47,664 nt of DNA from DATCYZ01 sp036526195 (GCA_036526195.1 DATCYZ010000002.1:1-47664), one strand, 5' to 3'. Positions 8,765-17,338 are shown, numbered from the stretch's first letter. Notes: generated by a model from the sequence alone, not told the origin. Translations and numbers: made by a program.

Positions 8765-8821
8765 AGTCGCAGCGAAGGACGCGTGCCGGACCCGCGCGAC
8801 GCGTCCCGCGCCCCGCCGGGC

Positions 8822-9181
8822 TCAGTGCGCGAAACCCGCCTTGACCTGGTTCGCGATCTTCGCGAACGCCGGCTTGTCGGCGACGGCGAGATCGGCGAGC
8901 ACCTTGCGGTCCACCTCGATGTTCGCCCGCTTCATGCCTGCCATGAAGGCGCTGTAGGTCATGCCCAGTTCACGCACCGCGGCATTGATGCGCGCGATCC
9001 AGAGCGCGCGGAAGGTGCGCTTCTTCTGGCGACGGTCGCGGTAGGCGTACTGCCCCGCCTTCATCACCGCCTGCTTGGCGACCCGGTAAACATTGCCTCT
9101 TCGGCCGCGGAACCCCTTGGCCTGGCGCAACACCTTCTTGTGGCGGGCGCGCGCGGTAACCCCTCTCTTGACGCGTGGCAT
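8822..9181 (-). CDS. rplT: 50S ribosomal protein L20
   Basis: This 119-residue basic protein has the L20 N-terminal extension (MPRVKRGVTARARHKKVL) that threads into 23S rRNA, and a compact helical C-terminal domain. It is essential for early 50S assembly, and in enterobacteria it represses its own operon. It follows rpmI by 11 bp and precedes pheS, the standard order. Confidence 0.97.
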   Translation of the reverse strand: MPRVKRGVTARARHKKVLRQAKGFRGRRGNVYRVAKQAVMKAGQYAYRDRRQKKRTFRALWIARINAAVRELGMTYSAFMAGMKRANIEVDRKVLADLAVADKPAFAKIANQVKAGFAH

Positions 9182-9192
9182 GGCGCTCCCCC

Positions 9193-9393
9193 TTAACCCG
9201 AGTAAGGCAGCATGGCACGCACCGCCGCCTTGTTGGTCTGGTCGACCGACGTGGTGCCGCGCAGCTGACGCTTACGCTTCGTCGTCTTCTTGGTCAGGAT
9301 GTGGCGCATGTACGCATGCGAGCGCTTGATGCTGCCGCTCGAGCGCACCTTGAAGCGCTTGGCAGCGCTTTTTTTCGTCTTCACCTTGGGCAT
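9193..9393 (-). CDS. rpmI: 50S ribosomal protein L35
   Basis: This 66-residue, very basic protein begins MPKVKTKKSAAKRFKV and has the L35 segment AYMRHILTKKTTKRKRQLR. The ATG at 9393 gives the usual family length; a longer frame upstream to 9462 has no support. It is co-transcribed with infC upstream and rplT downstream. The 131-bp gap to infC is where L20 autoregulatory RNA lies in some proteobacteria; I cannot confirm such a structure here. Confidence 0.96.
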   Translation of the reverse strand: MPKVKTKKSAAKRFKVRSSGSIKRSHAYMRHILTKKTTKRKRQLRGTTSVDQTNKAAVRAMLPYSG

Positions 9394-9524
9394 GACAACT
9401 CCATCTTCTAGCTTGACGCCAGGCGGCCCGCAACGCAGGCGCTTTAACTGCCAGGACATCACTTATTTGCGGCGCCCGCCCCCTTTGAGGCGTGCATCGC
9501 GAATTCTGGTCCGACCTTCAACCT

Positions 9525-10166
9525 TCAGGAGGCTTCGACCGGCTTGCCGGCGACTGCGTCCTCTGCCGGCGCCTTGGCCGTTTCGGGCTTCGGCGCTGCG
9601 GGCTTCCTCGGCGCGGCGGGCTTCTTCGGCTTCACCGCGACCGTTTCCACTTTCTTCTTGGGCGCCAGCACCATCACCATCTGGCGTCCCTCCATCTTCG
9701 GCCACTGCTCGACGATCCCGACGCCCTCGAGGTCTGCCTTGATGCGCTCGAGCACCCGGATGCCGAACTCCTGGTGCGCCATCTCGCGACCGCGAAACCG
9801 CAGCGTCACCTTCGCCTTGTCGCCCTCTTCAAGGAACTCGACCAGCTTGCCGAGCTTGATCTTGTAGTCGCCCTCGTCGGTGCGCGGACGGAACTTGATC
9901 TCCTTGACCTGGATCTGCTTCTGCTTGAGCTTGGCTTCGTGCGCCTTCTTCTGCTCGCGGTAGCGGAACTTGCCGAAATCCATGAGCTTGCACACCGGCG
10001 GTTTCGCCGTGGGCGCAATCTCGACCAGATCGACGTCCTTCTCCTCCGCGAGGCGCAGCGCCTCCTCGACCGGAACGATGCCCAACTGTTCGCCGCTGTC
10101 CGACACCAAGCGCACTTCCGGGGCGGTGATTTCCCGGTTCAGGCGCTGCGATAGCTCGATTGCGAT
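9525..10166 (-). CDS. infC: Translation initiation factor IF-3, probable ATC start
   Basis: The protein has the IF-3 N-terminal domain (LNREITAPEVRLVSDSGEQLG), a basic linker helix and the C-terminal 30S-binding domain (FRGREMAHQEFG). It prevents 50S joining and checks start codons. No ATG, GTG or TTG sits at the family's usual N-terminus. The frame there reads ATC GCA ATC GAG CTA, with AGGAG nine bases before the first ATC (base 10166), so an ATC start matches the known use of rare starts (ATT in E. coli) for IF-3 autoregulation. This gives 213 residues. About 45 residues rich in Lys, Pro and Ala follow the normal C-terminus, an unusual tail. The gene lies 73 bp after thrS. Confidence 0.9.
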   Translation of the reverse strand: MAIELSQRLNREITAPEVRLVSDSGEQLGIVPVEEALRLAEEKDVDLVEIAPTAKPPVCKLMDFGKFRYREQKKAHEAKLKQKQIQVKEIKFRPRTDEGDYKIKLGKLVEFLEEGDKAKVTLRFRGREMAHQEFGIRVLERIKADLEGVGIVEQWPKMEGRQMVMVLAPKKKVETVAVKPKKPAAPRKPAAPKPETAKAPAEDAVAGKPVEAS

Positions 10167-10175
10167 GTGTGCAAA

Positions 10176-10180
10176 CTCCT
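10176..10180 (-). promoter_or_regulatory. Ribosome-binding site deciding the infC start
   Basis: AGGAG on the minus strand stands nine bases before the ATC at 10166, the position expected for a start there. No other strong Shine-Dalgarno sequence lies near an in-frame standard start codon in this region. Confidence 0.7.
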
Positions 10181-10239
10181 CTGCCGCGGGCGATTCCGGC
10201 CGCCGCGCGCACCGTGCGGGAACCCTTCCCGCAAAAAAA

Positions 10240-12153
10240 TCAGGCCGTACCCAGCGCCCGCGCCTCGTTTCCGAGGCGCTCGACAAATTGCTCGAGGCTC
10301 ATTGCACCGAGATCTTCGCCGCTGCGCGTTCGTACGGCCACGCTTCCTGCCTGCATTTCCTTGTCGCCGACAACGACCTGATACGGCAACTTTTGCAGGC
10401 TATGTTCCCGAATTTTATAGGAAATTTTTTCGTTCCGCAAATCCTCGAAGACTCGCCAACCGGCCTGAACCAGGCGCTCGACCACCGATCTGGCGTAGCC
10501 CGCCTGCCGCTCGGTGATGTTCATCACCACCACCTGCTCTGGCGCCAGCCACAGCGGAAACGCCCCGGCGTAATGCTCGATCAGGATGCCGAGGAAGCGC
10601 TCCATCGAGCCGACGATCGCCCGGTGCAGCATCACCGGCAGGTGCCGGGCATTGTCCTCGCCGACGTACTGGGCGCCGAGCCGCTCCGGCATGAAGAAGT
10701 CCACCTGCATGGTGCCGCACTGCCAGACGCGGCCGATGCCGTCCTTCAGCGAATACTCGATCTTCGGGCCGTAGAAGGCGCCCTCGCCCGGGGTCACCTC
10801 GTAGGCGACACCCGACTGGTCCAGCGACGCCATCAGGGCCTTCTCGGCCTTGTCCCAAGCCGCGTCCTCGCCGATGCGCTTGGCCGGGCGCGTGGCCACC
10901 CGGTAGATGATGTCCTTGAAGCCGAAATCGGCGTACACCTTCTGCAAGAGCGCCGTGTACGCGGCGCACTCCGGCAGGATCTGGTCTTCAGTGCAGAAAA
11001 TGTGGCCGTCGTCCTGCGTGAAGCCGCGCACCCGCATCAGCCCGTGCAGCGCGCCCGAGGGCTCGTTGCGGTGGCAAGCGCCGAACTCGCCATAGCGCAG
11101 CGGCAGGTCGCGGTAGCTGCGCAGGCCCTTGTTGAAGATCTGGATGTGGCCCGGGCAGTTCATCGGCTTGACCGCGTAGTCGCGGTTCTCCGACTCCGTG
11201 GTGAACATGTTCTCGCGGTAGTTCTCCCAGTGCCCGGTGCGCTCCCACAGGCTGCGATCGAGGATCTGCGGGCAGCGCACCTCCTGGTAGCCGTTGTCGC
11301 GGTAGACCCGGCGCATGTACTGCTCGACTTCCTGCCAGACGGTCCAGCCCTTCGGGTGCCAGAACACCAGCCCCGGCGCCTCCTCCTGCATGTGAAAGAG
11401 GTCGAGTTGCGTGCCGAGGCGCCGGTGGTCGCGCTTCTCCGCCTCCTCCAGCATCGTCAGGTAGGCCTCCTGGTCCTCCTTCTTCGCCCAAGCGGTGCCG
11501 TAGATGCGCTGGAGCATCTCGTTCTTCGAGTCGCCGCGCCAGTAGGCACCGGCGAGCTTCATCAGCTTGAACACCTTCAGCCTGCCGGTCGAGGGCACGT
11601 GCGGGCCGCGGCACAGGTCGGTGAACTCGCCCTGCCCGTAGAGCGACACCGGCTCGTCGCTCGGGATCGAGGCGATGATTTCGGCCTTGTAATGCTCGCC
11701 CTGGTCGCGGAAGAACTTCACCGCGTCTTCGCGCGACAGGACCCGGCGCGCCACCGGCAGGTCGCGCTTGGCGATCTCGCCCATGCGCTTCTCGATTGCC
11801 GCGAGGTCCTCCGGCGTGAACGGCCGCTTGAACGCGAAGTCGTAGTAGAACCCGTTCTCGATCACCGGCCCGATGGTCACCTGCGCCTCGGGAAACAGCT
11901 CCTTCACCGCGTGCGCCAGCAGGTGGGCCGTGGAATGGCGCAGGACCTCGAGGCCCTCGGGGTCGCGCTCGGTGATGATCGCGAGCGTCGCATCCGACTC
12001 GACCACCGTGCTGGTGTCGACCACGCGCCCGTCAAGCCGCCCGGCAAGCGCCGCCTTGGCCAGTCCCGGGCCGATGGCACGCGCCACCGCAGCCACGCTG
12101 ACGGGGGCGGGAAAGCTCCTGACGGAGCCGTCGGGGAGCCGGATATCGGGCAT
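10240..12153 (-). CDS. thrS: Threonine-tRNA ligase
   Basis: This 637-residue protein starts MPDIRLPDGSVRSF, like other ThrS. Domains in order: TGS, the second N-terminal editing domain with HSTAHLLAHAVKELFPEAQ, the class II catalytic core, and the anticodon-binding domain. The zinc ligands are Cys333 (NCPGH), the His in LHGLMR and the His in LHRAI. AGAGG nine bases upstream supports the ATG at 12153. The longer frame to 12231 would run through a terminator hairpin and is rejected. It begins the translation block thrS-infC-rpmI-rplT-pheST-ihfA. Confidence 0.97.
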   Translation of the reverse strand: MPDIRLPDGSVRSFPAPVSVAAVARAIGPGLAKAALAGRLDGRVVDTSTVVESDATLAIITERDPEGLEVLRHSTAHLLAHAVKELFPEAQVTIGPVIENGFYYDFAFKRPFTPEDLAAIEKRMGEIAKRDLPVARRVLSREDAVKFFRDQGEHYKAEIIASIPSDEPVSLYGQGEFTDLCRGPHVPSTGRLKVFKLMKLAGAYWRGDSKNEMLQRIYGTAWAKKEDQEAYLTMLEEAEKRDHRRLGTQLDLFHMQEEAPGLVFWHPKGWTVWQEVEQYMRRVYRDNGYQEVRCPQILDRSLWERTGHWENYRENMFTTESENRDYAVKPMNCPGHIQIFNKGLRSYRDLPLRYGEFGACHRNEPSGALHGLMRVRGFTQDDGHIFCTEDQILPECAAYTALLQKVYADFGFKDIIYRVATRPAKRIGEDAAWDKAEKALMASLDQSGVAYEVTPGEGAFYGPKIEYSLKDGIGRVWQCGTMQVDFFMPERLGAQYVGEDNARHLPVMLHRAIVGSMERFLGILIEHYAGAFPLWLAPEQVVVMNITERQAGYARSVVERLVQAGWRVFEDLRNEKISYKIREHSLQKLPYQVVVGDKEMQAGSVAVRTRSGEDLGAMSLEQFVERLGNEARALGTA

Positions 12154-12195
12154 GCGTTGCATCCTCTGGGTGCTCTCGCCCGCCGGATCGCGGGC

Positions 12196-12225
12196 AAAAA
12201 AAAGTGCGGTCTGGCCGCACTTTTT
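12196..12225 (-). terminator. Rho-independent terminator between tRNA-Val and thrS
   Basis: A perfect 11-bp stem (12199-12209 paired with 12215-12225) closes a 5-base loop; the GC core is GTGCGG/CCGCAC. A-runs and T-runs flank it on both strands, so it could stop transcription either way. On the minus strand it lies downstream of tRNA-Val and upstream of thrS, and probably ends the tRNA transcript. Confidence 0.85.
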
Positions 12226-12321
12226 CATCATGGTGACGAACTCGCCTGCGGCGCTTCAAGCCTGTTTCGTGTGCGTTCGAGTCGTCATGTTCATGCTCCC
12301 GTCACTTCCCACTGTCGTACC

Positions 12322-12337
12322 GCACCCCGAAGGGTGC
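12322..12337 (-). other. UUCG-tetraloop hairpin directly behind tRNA-Val
   Basis: On the minus strand GCACCC-TTCG-GGGTGC starts at the base after the tRNA CCA end. The C(UUCG)G loop is known as exceptionally stable. It could protect or direct 3' trimming of the tRNA precursor. No T run follows, so it is not a standard terminator. Confidence 0.6.
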
Positions 12338-12414
12338 TGGTAGGCGCGATTGGACTCGAACCAACGACCCCTACCATGTCAAGGTAGTGCTCTAACCAGC
12401 TGAGCTACGCGCCT
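12338..12414 (-). tRNA. tRNA-Val (anticodon GAC)
   Basis: The minus strand shows acceptor AGGCGCG paired with CGCGCCT, D arm GCTC-AGCTGGTTA-GAGC, anticodon stem CTACC/GGTAG with loop TTGACAT (anticodon GAC), and the T loop TTCGAGT. It ends with discriminator A and an encoded CCA, 77 nt. It lies upstream of thrS on the same strand. Confidence 0.97.
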
Positions 12415-12545
12415 AGGGAGGGCGGATTCTAGCCCATCGCGGCACCGCCCTCAACGCACGGCGCGCGCGTTTGCGGCGGCCGCCTGTCCGCAACGCCCGC
12501 GTCTGCCTTAGACTGCGACGCACCCGTGACCCGGATGCGATGACC

Positions 12546-12998
12546 ATGGACCTGATCCTGTGGCGGCACGCCGAGGCGGAAGAAGGCGGTCCCGACCTCG
12601 AGCGAAAACTGACTTCGAAGGGCCAGAAGCAGGCCGCGCGCATGGCCGAATGGCTGCTGCAGCGCCTGCCCTCGAAGTTCCTGGTCCTGTCGAGCCCGGC
12701 GCGGCGCGCCGTGCAGACCGCGGAAGCCCTGGGCCGGGCGCATCGCATTTCTCCGGGCCTCGCGCCCGGCGCCTCCCCCGCCGACGTGCTCGAGGCCGCC
12801 GACTGGCCGCGCCGCAAGGGCGCGGTGGTGGTTGCCGGGCACCAGCCGACGCTCGGCTGCACGGCGGCCTGGCTGGTGGGTGGCAACGCCTTCGAATGGA
12901 GCCTGCGCAAGGGCGCGCTGTGGTGGCTCAGCTACCGCGTGCGCAACGGCGAGTCGCAGGTCGTGGTGCGCGCCGTGATGTCGCCCGAGATGCTCTAG
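12546..12998 (+). CDS. sixA: SixA-type phosphohistidine phosphatase
   Basis: This 150-residue histidine-phosphatase-superfamily protein starts MDLILWRHAEAE, where RHA is the catalytic RHG-like motif with the phosphoacceptor His. The second superfamily His is in VVVAGHQPTLG. SixA in E. coli dephosphorylates histidine phosphotransfer proteins. The start at 12546 matches homologues; an ATG two codons upstream (12540) is also possible. It converges with ppx, leaving 14 bp between the stops. It is near polyphosphate genes, though a direct role with them is only inferred. Confidence 0.88.
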   Translation: MDLILWRHAEAEEGGPDLERKLTSKGQKQAARMAEWLLQRLPSKFLVLSSPARRAVQTAEALGRAHRISPGLAPGASPADVLEAADWPRRKGAVVVAGHQPTLGCTAAWLVGGNAFEWSLRKGALWWLSYRVRNGESQVVVRAVMSPEML

Positions 12999-13012
12999 GC
13001 GCCGGCGGGCGG

Positions 13013-14566
13013 TCAGGCGCGCGCGAGCGCCGCCATCTTCCTGTCCGACAGTGCGCTCACCGTGAGGCGCATGCCGATTGCTTTCCATTCGCGCGCCTCG
13101 GCCTCGAGCGCGTCGGCCGTGAGCGGGTTTTCCTCCAGCCAGCGCTGCGGCAGTTCAAGCGCGAACCCGCTCTCGTCGCCCGAGACGCCGAGGTGCGGCA
13201 GCTTGAGGTCCGTGCGCCGGCGCAGGATCGTCGAGGCCAGCCGCAGGGCGAACACCAGCCCCCAGTCGCGGCCGTCCAGGCCCGCATCCTGCACCTTGGC
13301 GAGCTTGCCGCGGTGCGCGAGCACGATGCGCGCGAGCCGCTGCTGTTCCATGCGCGAGAAACCCGGCATGTCGGCGTTCGACAGCACGTAGGCGGAATGC
13401 TTGTGATACTGCGCATGCGCGATCGACAGGCCGGTCTCGGCCAGCCGCGCCGCCCAGGCGAGCATCTGGCGGTCCGGGTCGTCCTCGGCACGCGGCGGCG
13501 CGGCATCCCCGGACGACACCGCGGGCTCGCGTCCGGCCGCGAGCGCGTCGTACACCGTCATCGCCAGCGCATGCACGCGCGCCGCCTGCGCGGCATCCAG
13601 CTGGTAGCGGCGCATGAACTGGCTCACGGTCGACTCGCGCATGTCCTCGTGCCGCACGCGTCCCAGCAGGTCGTAGAGCACGCCATGGCGCAGCGCCCCG
13701 TCGGAGGCCTGCATCGAGTCGATGCCGAGCTCGTCGCAGACTGCGACCAGGATCGCAAGCCCGCCCGGCAACACCGGCGCGCGCGCGGCGCGCAGACCGG
13801 GGATGCGCTCCGCATCCGCGGCCTCGTGCCTGATCAGCAGGGCGCGCAGGCGATCGAGGCCCTCGCGCGTGATGCCGTCCTGCGTGAAGCCGTTCTCGCG
13901 CAGGATCGCCTCGATCGAGCGCGCCGTGCCCGAGGAGCCGATGGCTTCCTGCCAGCCGGCATCGCGATAATCGCGCACCATCGCCGACATCTCCTGGCGC
14001 GCGGCGAGTTCTGCGGCCTTCATGCGCGTCTTGTCGACGCGGCCGTCGGGAAAGAACCGCAGGCTGAAACTCACGCAGCCCATGTACAGGCTCTCGGTGA
14101 GCTGCGGCGCCATGGCCTCGCCGACGATGAACTCGGTCGAGCCGCCGCCGATGTCCACCACCAGGCGCTTCAGGCCCGAGGGCGGCAGGACGTGCGCCAC
14201 GCCGACGTAGATCAACCGCGCCTCCTCGCGCCCGGCGATCACCTCGATCGGAAAGCCGAGCGCCTCGCGCGCCTCGCGCAGGAACTGCGGCGCGTTCTTC
14301 GCCACGCGCAGGGTGTTGGTGCCCACCGCGCGCACCGCCGCGCGCGGAAAGCTGCGCAGCCGCTCGCGAAAGCGTCGCAGGGTCTCCAGCGCCCGGGCCT
14401 GCGTGGCGCGGTCGATGCGCTTGTCCGCGGTCAGGCCCGCGCCGAGGCGCACCGCGTCGCGCACCGCGTCCAGCGGATAGATCTGCCCGTCCACCACCCG
14501 GCCGATCTGCAGGTGGAAGCTGTTTGATCCCAGATCAACAGCCGCGAGGGTGTCGTGCGCCGCCAT
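13013..14566 (-). CDS. ppx: Exopolyphosphatase / pppGpp phosphatase family
   Basis: This 517-residue Ppx/GppA protein has the actin-like ATPase-fold motifs DLGSNSFHLQIG (near 10), AVGTNTLRVAKN and VVDIGGGSTEFI, followed by an HD-like C-terminal half. It removes terminal phosphates from polyphosphate, and some members also act on pppGpp. It is divergent from ppk, which makes the polymer, with 78 bp between starts. The start MAAHDTLAAVDLG at 14566 fits the family; the longer upstream frame overlaps ppk and is rejected. Ppx rather than GppA is favoured by the ppk neighbour and by length. Confidence 0.93.
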   Translation of the reverse strand: MAAHDTLAAVDLGSNSFHLQIGRVVDGQIYPLDAVRDAVRLGAGLTADKRIDRATQARALETLRRFRERLRSFPRAAVRAVGTNTLRVAKNAPQFLREAREALGFPIEVIAGREEARLIYVGVAHVLPPSGLKRLVVDIGGGSTEFIVGEAMAPQLTESLYMGCVSFSLRFFPDGRVDKTRMKAAELAARQEMSAMVRDYRDAGWQEAIGSSGTARSIEAILRENGFTQDGITREGLDRLRALLIRHEAADAERIPGLRAARAPVLPGGLAILVAVCDELGIDSMQASDGALRHGVLYDLLGRVRHEDMRESTVSQFMRRYQLDAAQAARVHALAMTVYDALAAGREPAVSSGDAAPPRAEDDPDRQMLAWAARLAETGLSIAHAQYHKHSAYVLSNADMPGFSRMEQQRLARIVLAHRGKLAKVQDAGLDGRDWGLVFALRLASTILRRRTDLKLPHLGVSGDESGFALELPQRWLEENPLTADALEAEAREWKAIGMRLTVSALSDRKMAALARA

Positions 14567-14644
14567 GGTGGCGAAGCGTAGAGCGTGCGCTGCGTTTCGG
14601 CAATCGGCGCCGAACCGGGCGGCGCCCACGGTACACTGGAAGCG

Positions 14645-16753
14645 ATGAACCGCAAACGCGCCCTGTCGCCGGGCAAGTCGCTCACCCACGCCCATTTCCT
14701 GAACCGCGAGCTCGGGTTGCTCGAGTTCAACCGGCGCGTGCTGGCGCAGGCCGCGGACGATTCGGTGCCGCTGCTCGAACGCCTGCGCTTCCTCACCATC
14801 GTCTCGCTCAACCTCGACGAGTTCTTCGAGATTCGCGTCGCCGGCCTGAAGGAGCAGATCGCGCTCGGCCTGTCCGAGCCCGGCCCCGACGGCCGGCTCC
14901 CCGCGGAAGTGCTTGCCGAGGTGATCGGCCAGGCGCACGTCCTGGTGGCAGACCAGTACCGCCTGCTGAACGAGGTCCTGCTGCCGGGCCTCGCCGCCGA
15001 GGGCATCCAGTTCCCGCGCCGCACCGACTGGACGCCGGCGCAGCAGAAGTGGGTGCGCGACTACTTTTTCCGCGAAGTGCTGCCGGTGCTGACGCCGATC
15101 GGGCTCGACCCCGCGCACCCGTTCCCGCGCGTGTTCAACAAGAGCCTGAACTTCGCCGTCGAACTCGAGGGCAAGGACGCGTTCGGCCGCAGTTCGGGCG
15201 CCGCCATCGTGCAGGCCCCGCGCGTGCTGCCGCGCGTCATCCGGCTGCCGAAAGACATCTTCGAGGGGGAGTTTGCCTTTGCCTTCCTGTCGTCGATCCT
15301 GCACGCGCACGTGCAGGAACTCTTCGCCGGCATGAAGGTCCTCGGCTGCTACCAGTTCCGCGTGACGCGAAACTCCGACCTCTTCGTCGAGGAAGAGGAA
15401 ATCAAGAACCTGCGCACCGCGCTGCAGGGCGAACTGCTGCATCGGCACTTCGGCGACGCGGTGCGACTGGAAGTGGCGGACAACTGCTCGCCGGCCATGG
15501 TGGACTTCCTGTTACAGCAGTTCTCGCTTGCCCCGGAAGACCTGCACCGCGTCGACGGTCCGGTGAACCTCTACCGGCTGCGCGAGGTCCCGGACCAGGT
15601 CGACCGGCCCGACCTGAAGTACGCGCCGTTCCAGCCCGGATTTCCCGCGGCGCTCGCCAAGCGCGACGACCTGTTCGGGGCGATCGCGCGACAGGACATC
15701 CTGCTGCATCACCCCTACCAGTCCTTTGCGCTGGTGCTGGACTTCATCCGCACCACCGCCATCGACCCGCAGGTGGTAGCGATCAAGCAGACGGTCTACC
15801 GCACCGGCACCGATTCCGAGTTGATGGAAATCCTCATCGACGCCGCGCGGCGCGGCAAGGAAGTCACCGTGGTGGTAGAACTGATGGCGCGCTTCGACGA
15901 GGAAGCGAACCTCAACTGGGCGGCGCGGCTGGAGGAAGTCGGCGCGCACGTGGTCTACGGCGTGGTCGGCCACAAGACGCACGCCAAAATGGCGCTCGTC
16001 GTGCGCCGCGAGGACGGGCCGGACGGCGGCAAGATCCTCAGGCGCTACGTACACCTCGCCACCGGCAACTACCACCCGCGCACCGCGCGCCTGTACACCG
16101 ACTTCGGGCTGCTCTCGGCGAACGAAGCCCTGTGCGCCGACGTGCACGAGGTCTTCAAGCAGTTGACCGGCCTCGGCCGCGCAAGCCGCATGAATCATGT
16201 CTGGCAGTCGCCCTTCACGCTGCACAAGCGCGTGATCGAGGCGATCCGCGACGAGGCGGCGATCGCCGCCGAAGGCCGGCCCGCGCGCATCATCGCCAAG
16301 ATGAACGCGCTGCTCGAGCCGGGCGTCATCGAGGCGCTCTACGCCGCCTCGCAGGCCGGGGTGAAGATCGAACTCATCGTGCGCGGCGTCTGCGCGCTGA
16401 AGCCCGGGCTGGAGGGCGTTTCGGAGAACATCCGCGTGCGCTCCATCATCGGACGGTTCCTGGAGCACTCGCGCATCTTCTGCTTCCACAACGACGGCGC
16501 CGACGAGGTGTACCTGTCGAGCGCCGACTGGATGGACCGCAACTTCTTTCGCCGCATCGAGCTGTGCTTCCCGGTGCTCGACCCGGCGCTCAAGCGCCGC
16601 GTGCTGCGCGAAGGCCTGCAGCCGTACCTGGACGACAACTGCCAGACCTGGGAGATGAAACCGGACGGGAGCTACGAGCGGGCGCGGCCGCGGCGCGGGC
16701 GCAGACGGGCGGCCCAAGAGGAATTGCTGTTCACCTTGGCGACGCCAAGCTGA
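14645..16753 (+). CDS. ppk1: Polyphosphate kinase 1
   Basis: This 702-residue PPK1 has all four domains: N domain (FLNRELGLLEFNRRVLAQA), head, and two C domains of phospholipase-D-like fold. His446 (in KTHAK) and His608 (in FLEHSR) match the autophosphorylated and catalytic His435 and His592 of the E. coli enzyme. It polymerises the gamma-phosphate of ATP into polyphosphate at the inner membrane. The ATG at 14645 is chosen by the conserved N-terminus. It is divergent from ppx and followed by a perfect 9-bp hairpin and then dgkA. Confidence 0.96.
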   Translation: MNRKRALSPGKSLTHAHFLNRELGLLEFNRRVLAQAADDSVPLLERLRFLTIVSLNLDEFFEIRVAGLKEQIALGLSEPGPDGRLPAEVLAEVIGQAHVLVADQYRLLNEVLLPGLAAEGIQFPRRTDWTPAQQKWVRDYFFREVLPVLTPIGLDPAHPFPRVFNKSLNFAVELEGKDAFGRSSGAAIVQAPRVLPRVIRLPKDIFEGEFAFAFLSSILHAHVQELFAGMKVLGCYQFRVTRNSDLFVEEEEIKNLRTALQGELLHRHFGDAVRLEVADNCSPAMVDFLLQQFSLAPEDLHRVDGPVNLYRLREVPDQVDRPDLKYAPFQPGFPAALAKRDDLFGAIARQDILLHHPYQSFALVLDFIRTTAIDPQVVAIKQTVYRTGTDSELMEILIDAARRGKEVTVVVELMARFDEEANLNWAARLEEVGAHVVYGVVGHKTHAKMALVVRREDGPDGGKILRRYVHLATGNYHPRTARLYTDFGLLSANEALCADVHEVFKQLTGLGRASRMNHVWQSPFTLHKRVIEAIRDEAAIAAEGRPARIIAKMNALLEPGVIEALYAASQAGVKIELIVRGVCALKPGLEGVSENIRVRSIIGRFLEHSRIFCFHNDGADEVYLSSADWMDRNFFRRIELCFPVLDPALKRRVLREGLQPYLDDNCQTWEMKPDGSYERARPRRGRRRAAQEELLFTLATPS

Positions 16754-16779
16754 ACAGAATCCTTGGCAGGATTGGAACA

Positions 16780-16800
16780 GGGGGAACCCGTGGTTCCCCC
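16780..16800 (+). terminator. Perfect hairpin downstream of ppk
   Basis: GGGGGAACC (16780-16788) pairs with GGTTCCCCC (16792-16800) across a 3-base loop. It starts 27 bp after the ppk stop. No T run follows, so it may be a 3'-end stabiliser or a weak terminator rather than a classic one. Confidence 0.5.
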
Positions 16801-16853
16801 CGTACCTCCTTCCTCAACACCGTCGCTCCGGTTTGGCGCTAGAACCGGCCTTA

Positions 16854-16886
16854 TGGTAACATATATGTTACTATATGGTCCTGTCC
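16854..16886 (+). repeat. Dispersed palindromic repeat, copy B
   Basis: TGGTAAC-ATATAT-GTTACTA (16854-16873) followed by TATGGTCC matches copies A (188) and C (22161). GTAAC-ATATAT-GTTAC is a perfect palindrome. It lies 25 bases before the dgkA start, so here it forms the upstream region of a gene rather than a gene end. Confidence 0.85.
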
Positions 16887-16911
16887 CGCGCGTGCTAGAG
16901 TCGGTGGCGAC

Positions 16912-17283
16912 ATGACTGAGGAACCGCGCAGGGGGCTGACGGGGGTGGCGCGGCTCGCGCAGGCGACGCGCTGCTCGCTCACGGGCCTCGCGGAGGCGGT
17001 GCGCGGCGAGGCGGCGTTCCGGCAGGAGTTGATGGCAGCGGTGGTGCTGCTGCCGGCGGCGCTGTGGCTCGGGCAGACCGGTGTCGAGCGCGCGCTGCTC
17101 GCGGGCAGCGTGCTTCTCGTGCTGGTCGTCGAACTGCTCAATTCGGCGATCGAGGCCGCGGTCGACCGCGTGTCGCTCGAGCGCCACCCGCTTGCGGGCC
17201 GTGCCAAGGACATCGCCAGCGCCGCGGTGATGCTCTCGCTGCTGAACGCGGCGCTCGTCTGGGGGCTGGTGCTCCTCGTTTAG
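16912..17283 (+). CDS. dgkA: Diacylglycerol kinase DgkA
   Basis: This 123-residue integral membrane protein has three hydrophobic helices and the catalytic signature ELLNSAIEAAVDR, followed by AKDIASAAV; E. coli DgkA is 122 residues. It phosphorylates diacylglycerol left over from envelope glucan synthesis to phosphatidic acid at the inner membrane. The upstream 160 bp holds the ppk hairpin and dispersed repeat copy B. Undecaprenol kinases share this fold, but in a Gram-negative the lipid kinase role is the likely one. Confidence 0.93.
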   Translation: MTEEPRRGLTGVARLAQATRCSLTGLAEAVRGEAAFRQELMAAVVLLPAALWLGQTGVERALLAGSVLLVLVVELLNSAIEAAVDRVSLERHPLAGRAKDIASAAVMLSLLNAALVWGLVLLV

Positions 17284-17308
17284 GTTCTCCGACGTCGGGG
17301 GTGCACGA

Positions 17309-17322
17309 GGGGCCGGAGCCCC
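17309..17322. terminator. Short GC hairpin between dgkA and yceI
   Basis: GGGGC (17309-17313) pairs with GCCCC (17318-17322) across a CGGA loop in the gap between the convergent dgkA and YceI stops. Only a weak T-rich stretch follows (CTTGTT), so termination is possible but not certain. Confidence 0.4.
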
Positions 17323-17338
17323 CTTGTTACTCCCGTGG

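Noticed and set aside
8765..8821. pheM-type attenuator before pheS
   Set aside because: No Phe-rich leader peptide or terminator hairpin with a T run was seen in the 57-bp gap.
12154..12231. Upstream extension of thrS (MMKKCGQTALFF...)
   Set aside because: It is encoded by the terminator hairpin and lacks a ribosome-binding site; ThrS proteins start at the MPDIRLPDG position.
13013..15448. An 811-codon minus-strand frame that extends ppx upstream
   Set aside because: The extra N-terminal part lies opposite ppk and has no family match; Ppx starts at MAAHDTLA.
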